Assembly (NCBI GenBank): GCA_017421025.1 | Contig: JAFQME010000019.1 | Location: forward strand, 1 to 40,848 | Reading direction: 5' to 3' | DNA length: 40,848 bases | Source of the DNA: Oscillospiraceae bacterium | GTDB taxonomy: Bacteria > Bacillota > Clostridia > Oscillospirales > JAAYXM01 | Part shown: piece after piece, positions 24,942 through 32,886 of the stretch | How positions within the stretch are numbered: position 1 is the stretch's first letter | How the letters are laid out: the number at the start of each line of letters is the position of its first letter | Position numbers and translations under genes: made by a program | The notes under the pieces: model-generated | Database searches by the model: none | The model's input: only the letters and a program-made list of their open reading frames with translations | What the model was told of the DNA's origin: nothing

Positions 24942-24970
24942 ATTTTACACCAATCTGTGCCGAACGGCAA
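24942..24970 (-). promoter_or_regulatory. Promoter for the SLH protein
   Basis: On the minus strand TTGCCG (24965-24970) and TAAAAT (24942-24947) are 17 bases apart, giving a leader of about 45 bases. Confidence 0.55.
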
Positions 24971-25028
24971 TGTTTTTTACAAAAAAAACAACTAATTTTT
25001 TATAGGAAAGATTTGGGAGAGAAAACCC

Positions 25029-25057
25029 TTGCTGTAATTTGGGTTTTGCGGTATCAT
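25029..25057 (+). promoter_or_regulatory. Promoter for the small lipoprotein
   Basis: TTGCTG (25029-25034) and TATCAT (25052-25057) are 17 bases apart. The -10 overlaps the ATG at 25056, which rules that codon out as the start. Confidence 0.55.
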
Positions 25058-25079
25058 GGTAGGGAAAGGAGTGAGGGCT

Positions 25080-25493
25080 TTGAAACGGGTTTTCGCACTG
25101 TGTTTGGTATTGATTTTGTGTGGTTGTCAGAGTGTCTCCAATCGGGATGCAACCTGCCGCATTGTTGTTTCTGCGCAAACAGATGCGCTCACAGCGGAGT
25201 GTTTGGAATTGGTCCCGGAGGACGGTGTGCTGTTGGATGAAACCGTGGACTTTGAGACCGGAGAATCCTTGCTTTCTGTCATGCTCCGTGTGATGCGCAA
25301 AGAAAAGATTCCGCTTGTGTATGAGGGGAGTTTTATCAAAAGCATCGGTGGTCTTGCTCCGGGGGATGCGGGACCCATGTCGGGCTGGATGTTTTCCATA
25401 AACGGGGAACTGCCCATGGAAGGGTGTGACGAGATTTTGCTTTCCGAGGGCGATCTTGTGGAATGGACGTATGTGACCGAATGGACCGAATGA
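25080..25493 (+). CDS. Small lipoprotein with a DUF4430-like domain
   Basis: The 137-residue protein begins MKRVFALCLVLILCGCQS, a lipoprotein signal with a lipobox ending in Cys. The rest resembles the DUF4430 / transcobalamin C-terminal-like fold: ETGESLLSVML, then SGWMFSINGELP and a final GDLVEWTY strand. Such domains occur in surface proteins that bind small molecules or other proteins; the ligand is unknown. TTG 25080 is chosen because AAGGAG lies 8 bases upstream. No terminator follows, so the transcript probably runs antisense through the amidase gene to the hairpin at 25989-26045. Confidence 0.75.
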   Translation: MKRVFALCLVLILCGCQSVSNRDATCRIVVSAQTDALTAECLELVPEDGVLLDETVDFETGESLLSVMLRVMRKEKIPLVYEGSFIKSIGGLAPGDAGPMSGWMFSINGELPMEGCDEILLSEGDLVEWTYVTEWTE

Positions 25494-25500
25494 CGGCTGC

Positions 25501-25986
25501 TTATTTCCTTGCGCCCAAAATATGAAAAAAGCGGAAGCCTGCCGCAGTGTAAGTGTTCAGACGTCTCAGAAAAGAATCGGCGCTGTGGGAGGCAACGTAG
25601 ATTCTGCCACGACGGATTGCAACCACAATGAGGGTGTGGTACAGTTTCCCACTACCGTCGATGAGTTGGACAATATCGCCCGGGGCGAGGTCGGTTTGTG
25701 CCACCTCTTCCGCAAACGGTCCTGCGCCGGTGTTTGTGGTGAGGAAGTTGGAAAGAAATTCCACTCCGGTCCAGGCAGGGGCACGCTGGTTGACATCAAT
25801 GTAATACCAACCAAAGGTTGGGGTGAAATTCATCACACCGCAGCCGGCGTAGATGCATTGGGAAACAAAATTGGTGCAATCTCCGCCCAAATCGTCAAAA
25901 TTATAATAGCGCGGATTGCGTAAAAACGCCCATTTCCGTGCGTAAAAAACCGCAGCTTCACGGTCATAGGGAATTTCTGTGAACAT
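25501..25986 (-). CDS. Amidase-domain (Amidase_6) protein, putative cell-wall hydrolase
   Basis: The 161-residue protein is a single papain-like amidase_6 domain. It has YDREAAVFYARKWA, the catalytic Cys in GGDCTNFVSQC, GWYYID, LAPGDIVQL and the catalytic His in YHTLIV. The family is common in clostridial genomes and is associated with cell-wall or spore functions. No signal peptide is visible, which is unusual for a wall enzyme and would fit mother-cell or cytoplasmic action. The ribosome site GGAG lies nine bases before the ATG but is part of a 14-bp hairpin. The gene follows the CDF transporter by 57 bases. Confidence 0.8.
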   Translation of the reverse strand: MFTEIPYDREAAVFYARKWAFLRNPRYYNFDDLGGDCTNFVSQCIYAGCGVMNFTPTFGWYYIDVNQRAPAWTGVEFLSNFLTTNTGAGPFAEEVAQTDLAPGDIVQLIDGSGKLYHTLIVVAIRRGRIYVASHSADSFLRRLNTYTAAGFRFFHILGARK

Positions 25987-25988
25987 AA

Positions 25989-26045
25989 AACATCACTCCG
26001 ATTCGCTTCCAGTTTATGCGAAAGATCGGAGTGATGTTCTTTTTT
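25989..26045. promoter_or_regulatory. Hairpin hiding the amidase ribosome site; also a terminator
   Basis: A perfect 14-bp stem (25989-26002 with 26025-26038), extended by TCGC/GCGA inside, lies between the CDF stop and the amidase start. On the minus strand its 3' arm contains the amidase GGAG. On the plus strand the stem is followed by CTTTTTT and looks like a terminator for transcripts coming from the lipoprotein gene. The loop holds CATAAACT on the minus strand (26011-26018), close to a sigma-E type -10. Confidence 0.7.
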
Positions 26046-27210
26046 AGAGATAGGAACGGTCGATTTTGATGACGGCAAAACAGGTGGGGTCCAACCGCTG
26101 CACCGCCGCTTCCAGCTGTGCTTTGATCTCGGCTTCGCTTTCTTTGCAGGTATATGGCACCACCAGATCGAAAATCACGTTGGTATGCGTCGGTCCGGAG
26201 ACCACACGGAAATCATGAAGGGTAAATCCTTGGTCCAGGTCTGCCACCAACAGCGAGATTTTGGCACGCAAATCGTTGGTGAACGCATCGTCGGTCACAA
26301 TCGGGTCCATGTGAATGGTTGCTTCACACCGCAGGGTTTCGCAAAGGGTGCGTTCAATGTTGTCAATTGCATCGTGGATTGCGGAAAGGTCTTGATCTGC
26401 AAGCACTTCCGCATGCAATGAGACCATCATGCGTCCGGGCCCGTAGTCGTGTATCACAAGATCGTGAATGCCTACCACCGCATCGTCTGAAAGCACCAGG
26501 TCGGTAATGCGTTCGACCAACTCGGGATCAGGTGCCTGCCCGAGAAGCGGGCTGATGGTTTCCTTTGCCGCATTGAATCCGGCATAAAAGATGAATAAGG
26601 AGACCAAGACACCAAAGTATCCGTCCAGCTGCAGATTGGTTGCATGTGCAATCAAAACCGAAAGCAGCACCACAAAGGTTGCGACCGCATCACTCAGACT
26701 ATCGGTGCCGGTGGCACGCATAGCGGCTGAGTCGATTTGCTTCCCTACCGCACGGTTGTAGAAAAACATATAGAATTTCACAGCGATAGACCCCGCCAGG
26801 ATGAGGAGTGCAAGGGGATGGAACACAATGGGTTCCGGATTTGCGATTTTCCCAATCGAGGATTTAAGCAGCTCAAAGCCCATGAGCAAAATAATCATAG
26901 CGACAGCAAGCCCCGAAAGATATTCGATTCTGCCGTGACCAAAGGGGTGGTCCGGGTCGGGTTTTTGCCCCGCAAGACGGAAGCCGATCAGGGTAATCAC
27001 CGAGGAGCCTGCGTCGGAAAGGTTGTTGACCGCATCTGCGGTCATGGCAATTGAGCCGGAAAGGAGTCCTGCCAAAAGTTTTGCCGCAAAGAGCAGGAGA
27101 TTGAGCAGGATTCCGACTGTGCCGCAAAGCACACCGTATGCACGGCGCACAGCCGGATCGTCTTTCTTTTCTCGGTTAGAAATCAAGAGTTTGGAAAGCA
27201 GAGAAATCAT
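26044..27210 (-). CDS. Cation diffusion facilitator family transporter
   Basis: The 388-residue protein has about six N-terminal helices and CDF metal-site motifs: DAVNNLSDAGSS near residue 60, HPFGHGRIEY, and DSLSDAVAT. A cytoplasmic dimerisation domain follows from about residue 215 (GIHDLVIHDYGPGRMMVSLH), plus an extra C-terminal segment of about 80 residues ending KIDRSYL. It should export Zn2+, Fe2+ or Mn2+ against protons; the metal cannot be told. GAGGTG precedes the ATG, 11 bases after the antiporter gene, so the two share an operon. Confidence 0.9.
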   Translation of the reverse strand: MISLLSKLLISNREKKDDPAVRRAYGVLCGTVGILLNLLLFAAKLLAGLLSGSIAMTADAVNNLSDAGSSVITLIGFRLAGQKPDPDHPFGHGRIEYLSGLAVAMIILLMGFELLKSSIGKIANPEPIVFHPLALLILAGSIAVKFYMFFYNRAVGKQIDSAAMRATGTDSLSDAVATFVVLLSVLIAHATNLQLDGYFGVLVSLFIFYAGFNAAKETISPLLGQAPDPELVERITDLVLSDDAVVGIHDLVIHDYGPGRMMVSLHAEVLADQDLSAIHDAIDNIERTLCETLRCEATIHMDPIVTDDAFTNDLRAKISLLVADLDQGFTLHDFRVVSGPTHTNVIFDLVVPYTCKESEAEIKAQLEAAVQRLDPTCFAVIKIDRSYL

Positions 27211-27221
27211 AAAAACACCTC

Positions 27222-28817
27222 TTATTCGGGTCGGTTGATGAGGAGTAGGTCGCCCGGATGCAGACGGGTATCTCCGTTTGGAATAATGACTCGGTCGCCA
27301 CGCTTGATCAAAATGACCAAAGCTTTCTTGCCTTTGACCGATTCCCGCAACGGACGTCCTGCATAGGGACTGTCTTCTGTAATCAGTTTTTCGGAGAGGT
27401 TGACGCCCTCCGGCCGCTCACTGGGACGGGCAGAGAGCACCAGGCGGTCTCCTTCCTGCAAGCGGGTTTCCCCTTTTGGGACGATGTTTTTCCCGTCACG
27501 GCACAAAAACACCAAAAGCGTGTCGGGCGGGAGTGCAAGGTCTTTGATTTGCATGCCGCACCAAGCATGGTCACGGCGGATGATAAACTGGATAAAATGT
27601 ACCGGGATTTCTCCGTTGTAGCCGGAAAAGGTTTTCATTACATCTTCTTTTTCGTCGATCATCCCAAGTTTTTTGCACAGCGGCGGAAGCAAACTGCCTT
27701 GCAACAAGATTGAGAACAGAACGATGAAAAAGACGGTATGGAAAATGTCGTAATTCGGTTTTGCCAACAGCGTCGCTGAGATAGCAAATACGATAGATGC
27801 AACACCACGGAATCCTGCCCACGAAACCGCAATCATCTGAGAAAGTTTTGCTTTCAGCGGTGAGAGCAAGAGAAATACCGCAATCGGGCGTGCCACAAAG
27901 GTCAAAAACAGCGCAACGAGCAGAGCGGGAAGCGCAACTGAGGGAAGTTTGGACGGGAAGGCGAGCAGTCCCAACATAAAGAAGAGAACCATTTGCATCA
28001 GGCTGGTCACACCGTCGAAAAACGGGATCAAGCGGCGCTTAAACGGTAACTCGGTATTTCCCAAAACAATCCCGACGACATATGCACTCAAGTATCCGTT
28101 TCCACCAAGGAGGGTGGGGATGAGATAGGAGAGCAGGGCGATTGCGGTGACAAGGACGGTTTCCATGCCGGAAGAGGAGATTCGGACTGATTTGAGCAGT
28201 TTGGTTGCAGCCCATGCGATGAGCGCACCCAGCAGAAGTCCGTACACCACCTGCGCAAAAATCAGATAGGCGGTGCCATGCTGGCTTTGGGTGTTGGTCA
28301 TGAGAGAAAGCACGATCACAGTGAGCATATAAGAAATCGGGTCGTTGCTTCCGCTTTCCACCTCCAAAAGGGAGGCGGTGTTGTATTTCAGGTTTAAACG
28401 TTTTGAACGAAGAATGGAAAACACACTTGCCGCATCGGTGGAGGAAATCACCGCACCGAGCAGAAATGCTTCCAACCATGCCATATGCAGGGCAAAACGG
28501 CAAAAAAGTCCGACCAGACCTGCGGTCATGACAACACCGAGGGTGGAGAGCAGGATGGATTTTCCTGCGGCGGGACGAGCCGCATCCCAGTTGGTACCGA
28601 AGCCGCCGTCAAAAATAATGAAAATCAGTGCGATGGAACAAATCTGCTCCGCAAACACAAAATTATCGAAGGGGATTTTGACCACTCCGTCCGTGCCGAA
28701 AAACATTCCGAGCAAAATGAACGCAAGCAGGGCGGGGATACCCAAACGGTCGGAAAACTTATGAAGTGCCACGCAGGCGAGCATGATGATAGATGCCAGA
28801 AACAAATAGGGGAGCAT
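27222..28817 (-). CDS. K+/H+ (or Na+/H+) antiporter, NhaP2/CvrA type
   Basis: The 531-residue protein has 12 or so membrane helices of the CPA1 exchanger fold, with FIIFDGGFGTNW, SSTDAASVFSIL and ESGSNDP, the ion-site region. Two regulatory TrkA-C-like domains follow from about residue 395 (CGMQIKDLALPPDTLLVFL; YAGRPLRES). This layout matches NhaP2/CvrA antiporters. ATG 28817 follows GGAGG by six bases; a longer in-frame start at 28907 would precede the promoter and is rejected. It leads the operon with the CDF transporter. Ion preference cannot be read from sequence. Confidence 0.9.
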   Translation of the reverse strand: MLPYLFLASIIMLACVALHKFSDRLGIPALLAFILLGMFFGTDGVVKIPFDNFVFAEQICSIALIFIIFDGGFGTNWDAARPAAGKSILLSTLGVVMTAGLVGLFCRFALHMAWLEAFLLGAVISSTDAASVFSILRSKRLNLKYNTASLLEVESGSNDPISYMLTVIVLSLMTNTQSQHGTAYLIFAQVVYGLLLGALIAWAATKLLKSVRISSSGMETVLVTAIALLSYLIPTLLGGNGYLSAYVVGIVLGNTELPFKRRLIPFFDGVTSLMQMVLFFMLGLLAFPSKLPSVALPALLVALFLTFVARPIAVFLLLSPLKAKLSQMIAVSWAGFRGVASIVFAISATLLAKPNYDIFHTVFFIVLFSILLQGSLLPPLCKKLGMIDEKEDVMKTFSGYNGEIPVHFIQFIIRRDHAWCGMQIKDLALPPDTLLVFLCRDGKNIVPKGETRLQEGDRLVLSARPSERPEGVNLSEKLITEDSPYAGRPLRESVKGKKALVILIKRGDRVIIPNGDTRLHPGDLLLINRPE

Positions 28818-28844
28818 AGAAAACCTCCAAGAAAAATATAGAAC

Positions 28845-28873
28845 ATTATAACACAAACTATGAAGTTCGTCAC
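28845..28873 (-). promoter_or_regulatory. Promoter for the antiporter-CDF operon
   Basis: On the minus strand GTGACG (28868-28873) and TATAAT (28845-28850) are spaced 17 bases apart. Confidence 0.65.
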
Positions 28874-28891
28874 GAAAAAGATGAAAAAAGG

Positions 28892-28920
28892 TTGACAATT
28901 CGGACAAAGGGTGTTATCAT
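28892..28920 (+). promoter_or_regulatory. Sigma-A promoter for the glycine riboswitch transcript
   Basis: A perfect TTGACA (28892-28897), a 17-base spacer and TATCAT (28915-28920) put the transcript start near 28927. Confidence 0.8.
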
Positions 28921-28929
28921 GAGAAAAAA

Positions 28930-29054
28930 TTTCCGTTGAAGCCTTCGGAATCGTTTCGAGACCGGAGGGGAAGGAAGCTCTGGAGAATCCCGATCACGAG
29001 CGGGTGCCGAAGGTGCAAGGCGTAAGCCGAATCTCTCAGGCAAAAGGACAGAGC
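28930..29054 (+). ncRNA. Glycine riboswitch, single complete aptamer with an upstream extra hairpin
   Basis: The complete aptamer runs 28977-29054. P1 pairs GCTCTG (28977-28982) with CAGAGC (29049-29054). The conserved GGTGCCGAAGGTGCAAGG, CGAATCTCTCAGG and AAAAGGACAGAG elements are clearly present. Upstream (about 28941-28971) a hairpin of CCTTCGG with CCGGAGG occupies the place where a first aptamer would be, but lacks the conserved core, so this looks like a singlet riboswitch with a degenerate partner. The terminator at 29097-29129 is the likely expression platform. The controlled gene is the symporter at 29156. Confidence 0.92.
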
Positions 29055-29096
29055 AGATAGCCCGACTTCGGGTTGTTTGTGTTGTTTTTTCCGGAG

Positions 29097-29129
29097 CTGC
29101 CGATTCCAAACGGGATCGGCAGTTTTTTT
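29097..29129 (+). terminator. Riboswitch expression-platform terminator
   Basis: An 11-bp stem with one G-T pair (29097-29107 with 29112-29122), loop AAAC, is followed by seven T. It lies between the aptamer and the symporter ribosome site. A small CCCGACTTCGGG hairpin (29061-29072) stands between. Confidence 0.85.
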
Positions 29130-29155
29130 ATTCCAAAAAAACAGGAGGAATTTTC

Positions 29156-30544
29156 ATGGAAGCATTACTCAAACTCGTGCAAACAGTCAATCTCTATCTC
29201 TCGGACTACATTCTCATCGTGCTGCTGGTGGGCTGCGGTTTGTATTTCACCGTCCGCACCCGTTTCATTCAGATCCGTTGCTTCGGTGAAGGTTGGAAGC
29301 GTCTGTTTTCCAACTTCAGCTTGCGTGGCGGGAAAAACAAGAGCGGCATGAGCTCGTTCCAGGCACTGGCAACTGCGATTGCGGCGCAGGTCGGTACCGG
29401 TAACATTGTGGGTGCATGCGGCGCAATTCTCATCGGCGGTCCGGGTGCGATTTTCTGGATGTGGATCATTGCATTCTTCGGCATGGCAACCGTGTATGCG
29501 GAAGCGGTACTTGCGCAAAAGACCCGTATTGTGGATGAGGACGGCACCGTGCGTGGCGGTCCGGTCTATTACATCAAAACCGCATTCAAGGGGAAATTCG
29601 GCACATTCCTTGCGGGCTTCTTCTCGGTTGCAATCATTCTTGCGCTGGGATTTATGGGCGCAATGGTGCAATCCAATTCAATCAGTGCGGCGTGTCATAC
29701 CGCATTTGGTATCCCGACTTGGGTGACCGGTCTGGTAATTGCAGCGCTTTCTGCATTTATCTTTATCGGCGGTGTGCAGAGAATCGCATCGGTCACAGAA
29801 AAAATTGTTCCGATTATGGCAATTCTGTATTTTGTGGGCGGTATCATCGTTTTGGTTGCCCGTGCGCAGTACATCCCGGAAACCGTTGGGATGATCTTCA
29901 AGTATGCGTTTGCACCGCAGTCAATCATTGGCGGCGGACTCGGTTATGCACTCAAAACAGCAATCAGTCAAGGCGCAAAGCGAGGCCTTTTTTCCAACGA
30001 AGCGGGGATGGGTTCCACTCCGCACGCTCATGCGATGGCAAATGTCAAAGACCCGCATGAACAGGGCGTAGTTGCTATGATCGGTGTGTTTATTGACACC
30101 TTCATTGTTCTTACCATCACGGCACTTACGGTTATTTCGGTCTTGTATGCAGGCGGCGGTCCGCTTGCAGCCGGCGCTGCAGAAGGGATCGACAAGACCA
30201 ACATGGCACAGCTTGCGTTCTCCGGTGTATTTGGAGCTGGCATAGGCAATGCATTTGTTGCAATCTGCCTCTTGTTTTTTGCGTATTCTACCATCATCGG
30301 ATGGAATTTGTTCGGACGCATCAACATGACCTATCTCTTCGGCAAGAAATCCGGTATGATCTACTCGGTCATTGCGATTGCATTTGTTTTCCTCGGCTCC
30401 CTCCTCTCCAATGACCTGGTTTGGGAACTCACCGATATGTTCAACCAGCTCATGGTCATCCCGAACGTCATTGCACTCTTTGCGCTTGGCGGAATGGTTG
30501 CCGCAGTTGCAAAGAATCATAAGAAAAACAATCCGCTCGAATAA
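29156..30544 (+). CDS. agcS: Sodium:alanine/glycine symporter (AGCS family)
   Basis: The 462-residue protein has about 11 membrane helices and AGCS motifs: VGTGNIVGACGAILIGGPGAIFWMW split across helices 3-4, GLGYALKTAISQGAKRGLFSNEAGMGS in the middle, and a C-terminal DMFNQLMVIPNV. It imports alanine or glycine with Na+. Control by a glycine riboswitch argues for glycine. In this setting glycine probably switches the gene, either on for catabolism or off for uptake control; the direction cannot be read. AGGAGG lies eight bases before the ATG. It is followed by its own terminator. Confidence 0.94.
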   Translation: MEALLKLVQTVNLYLSDYILIVLLVGCGLYFTVRTRFIQIRCFGEGWKRLFSNFSLRGGKNKSGMSSFQALATAIAAQVGTGNIVGACGAILIGGPGAIFWMWIIAFFGMATVYAEAVLAQKTRIVDEDGTVRGGPVYYIKTAFKGKFGTFLAGFFSVAIILALGFMGAMVQSNSISAACHTAFGIPTWVTGLVIAALSAFIFIGGVQRIASVTEKIVPIMAILYFVGGIIVLVARAQYIPETVGMIFKYAFAPQSIIGGGLGYALKTAISQGAKRGLFSNEAGMGSTPHAHAMANVKDPHEQGVVAMIGVFIDTFIVLTITALTVISVLYAGGGPLAAGAAEGIDKTNMAQLAFSGVFGAGIGNAFVAICLLFFAYSTIIGWNLFGRINMTYLFGKKSGMIYSVIAIAFVFLGSLLSNDLVWELTDMFNQLMVIPNVIALFALGGMVAAVAKNHKKNNPLE

Positions 30545-30549
30545 ACCCC

Positions 30550-30578
30550 AAAGACCCCGATTTTTTCGGGGTCTTTTG
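30550..30578 (+). terminator. Terminator of the symporter gene
   Basis: AAAGACCCCGA (30550-30560) pairs with TCGGGGTCTTT (30566-30576) around a T5 loop. Confidence 0.85.
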
Positions 30579-30580
30579 CC

Positions 30581-30609
30581 TTGCTTTTTTCTTTGAGATG
30601 CGGTACAAT
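30581..30609 (+). promoter_or_regulatory. Promoter for the DUF1846 gene
   Basis: TTGCTT (30581-30586) and TACAAT (30604-30609) are 17 bases apart, starting right after the preceding terminator. Confidence 0.65.
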
Positions 30610-30641
30610 AAAACAGTATTTGATCTTCGGGAGGGATTGAC

Positions 30642-32123
30642 ATGAAAATCGGATTTGATAACGAAATGTACTTTGCGCTTCAAACGCAGAGAATCCATGA
30701 ACGTGTGGATTCGTTTGGAGGAAAGCTCTATTTGGAGTTTGGCGGCAAGCTGTTTGACGATTTTCATGCGTCCCGTGTTCTTCCCGGCTTCCAGCCGGAC
30801 AGCAAGATGCAGATGCTGCTTAAAATGAAGGACGAAGCGGAAATCATCATCACCATCAATGCCAACGACATTGAGAAAAACAAAGTCCGTGGCGACCTTG
30901 GCATTACTTATGACCAGGATGTCATGCGCTTGATTGATGCATTCCGTGAGTATGGGTTCTTTGTCGGAAGCGTGGTGCTCACTCGCTTTGCAGGTCAGCC
31001 TTTGGCGGAAAAGTTTGAGCGCAACTTGAAAAACTTTGGCATCAAGACGTATCGCCACTATTCCATTCCCGAATATCCAACCAATATTCCGCTCATCGTT
31101 TCCGAGCAGGGGTTTGGCAAAAACGATTATATTGAAACCGAGCGCCCCATTGTAGTCATCACCGCACCCGGTCCGGGAAGCGGAAAGATGGCTACCTGCC
31201 TCAGCCAGCTGTATCATGAGCATGAGCGTGGTGTCAAAGCGGGCTATGCAAAGTTTGAAACCTTCCCGATTTGGAATCTGCCCCTTAAGCACCCGGTCAA
31301 TCTGGCGTATGAGGCGGCAACCATTGACCTTTCCGATCTCAACATGATCGATCCGTTCCATTTGGAAGCGCACGGGGAAACCACTGTCAATTACAACCGT
31401 GATGTGGAAATCTTCCCGGTTTTGGAAGCGATTTTCCGCAAAATTAACGGAGAATGTCGTTACAAGAGCCCGACCGATATGGGCGTCAACATGGCAGGTT
31501 ACGCCATCATTGATGATGAGGTTTGCTGTGAAGCATCCCGACAAGAGATCATCCGCCGTTTTTATGAAACCCAATGTGCAGTGCGCAAAGGGAATTCGGA
31601 TGCGTCGCAAATCCATAAGCTGGAAATGCTGATGAGTTCCATGAATTTGGAATGTTCGGCTCGTAAGACCGTTCCTGCGGCGCTTACTGCCGCTGAGGTC
31701 ACCGGTGGTCCCGCCACTGCAATCGAGCTTGCAGACGGCACCATTGTCACCGGAAAAACATCGGATCTTTTGGGTGCGACCAGTGCAGCGCTGCTCAATG
31801 CGCTGAAACACCTTGGCGGAATTGACGATGATGTGGACCTGGTCAGTCCCACCGCACTTGCCCCGATCCAGGATCTCAAAACCAATCACTTGGGCAACCA
31901 CAACCCGAGACTGCATACCGATGAAGTGCTGATTGCGCTTGCAATCAGTGCGGTGAGCAATGAAAATGCGAAAAAGGCACTCGATCAGTTGGATCGTTTG
32001 GCAGGTTGTCAGGTGCATTCTTCGGTCATTTTGTCCACCGTGGATGAAAATGTGCTGAAAAAACTCGGTGTCAATCTCACCTGCGAGCCGGTTTATCAAA
32101 ACCGCAGATTATATCATAAATAA
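30642..32123 (+). CDS. DUF1846 domain protein
   Basis: The 493-residue protein matches the DUF1846 family over its whole length: MKIGFDNEMYFALQTQRI at the start, VVITAPGPGSGKMATCLSQLY in the middle (a P-loop-like GPGSGK), and a C-terminal half rich in Ala/Leu with CQVHSSVILS near the end. The family is widespread in Firmicutes, is about this length, and has solved structures but, to my knowledge, no settled function. A GGGAGG ribosome site and promoter precede it. It forms a single-gene transcript between two terminators. Confidence 0.9.
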   Translation: MKIGFDNEMYFALQTQRIHERVDSFGGKLYLEFGGKLFDDFHASRVLPGFQPDSKMQMLLKMKDEAEIIITINANDIEKNKVRGDLGITYDQDVMRLIDAFREYGFFVGSVVLTRFAGQPLAEKFERNLKNFGIKTYRHYSIPEYPTNIPLIVSEQGFGKNDYIETERPIVVITAPGPGSGKMATCLSQLYHEHERGVKAGYAKFETFPIWNLPLKHPVNLAYEAATIDLSDLNMIDPFHLEAHGETTVNYNRDVEIFPVLEAIFRKINGECRYKSPTDMGVNMAGYAIIDDEVCCEASRQEIIRRFYETQCAVRKGNSDASQIHKLEMLMSSMNLECSARKTVPAALTAAEVTGGPATAIELADGTIVTGKTSDLLGATSAALLNALKHLGGIDDDVDLVSPTALAPIQDLKTNHLGNHNPRLHTDEVLIALAISAVSNENAKKALDQLDRLAGCQVHSSVILSTVDENVLKKLGVNLTCEPVYQNRRLYHK

Positions 32124-32131
32124 GACAGAAG

Positions 32132-32164
32132 AAAACGCTGCAATCTCAGATTGCAGCGTTTTTT
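32132..32164. terminator. Bidirectional terminator
   Basis: A 13-bp stem (32132-32144 with 32150-32162) around CTCAG, flanked by A and T runs, ends the DUF1846 gene and the convergent MATE-YczE-like operon. Confidence 0.9.
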
Positions 32165-32179
32165 AACAGGATTGGATGC

Positions 32180-32857
32180 TTATTCAAACCATTTGCGCCA
32201 GGGAAAGGAATCCTCAAAAACAAACCGGCGTTCAAAAAAGCGAGAGAATCGGCTGATGCAAAAGCCGTTGACCGCCGCACAGAAGATGGTTCCGAACTTG
32301 ATGCCTTCAAAATGCCCGAATCCGAAAAAGAGAAAAGAAAGCGCAATCGAGACCAGACAACTGAGAATGTCATAGGCGGTTTTACAATAATTGATGTTCC
32401 AGCCGGTCTTTGCGGAAATTTCTTTTACAAACAACTCATATACCTCAGGAGAGAGGTAGGTGTGAAACAGAAGCGAGATTCCACAGGTGGCAAACAAAAG
32501 TCCGACGGTGTACAGCGCAAGGTTGACTGCCGGATGAACCAGCGGGATCAATTCGATGATGAGTGTGGCGCCGTCCAGCAAAAGCCCGTAAAGAATGGCG
32601 GTGACAAATGACATCAGATAAGAGAATTTGAATTTCCGCATCAAAAGAGTCAAACCCAAAAGCAAAATCGCTTGCACAAAGTATTCCGCAACCCCAAAGG
32701 TAAAAAACGGAAACAAGGGCTGAAGTTTTAAGTGCAGGAGATATGCGGGTGCAACAATCATCGAAACGCCGAAATCAGATCTTGCCATCATGGCAACCCC
32801 GATTGCGAGGATGAACAGTCCGCACACATAGGCAAGCTCGGTGGAAAACCGCTTCAT
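32180..32857 (-). CDS. YczE/DUF6198-like integral membrane protein
   Basis: The 225-residue protein has five or six hydrophobic helices. Its start (ELAYVCGLFILAIGVAMMARSDFGVS) is typical of the YczE-like family, now partly named DUF6198. No biochemical role is established. ATG 32857 has GGAGGGG four bases upstream; the in-frame TTG 18 bases before it has none. It is the second gene after the MATE exporter, 29 bases downstream, and ends at the shared terminator. Confidence 0.75.
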   Translation of the reverse strand: MKRFSTELAYVCGLFILAIGVAMMARSDFGVSMIVAPAYLLHLKLQPLFPFFTFGVAEYFVQAILLLGLTLLMRKFKFSYLMSFVTAILYGLLLDGATLIIELIPLVHPAVNLALYTVGLLFATCGISLLFHTYLSPEVYELFVKEISAKTGWNINYCKTAYDILSCLVSIALSFLFFGFGHFEGIKFGTIFCAAVNGFCISRFSRFFERRFVFEDSFPWRKWFE

Positions 32858-32886
32858 AAGCCCCTCCAAAACCAAAGAAATTTCCC

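Noticed and set aside
30468..32099. A 543-codon open frame on the minus strand opposite the DUF1846 gene
   Set aside because: It is a shadow of DUF1846, runs through the symporter terminator, and shows no domain or ribosome site.
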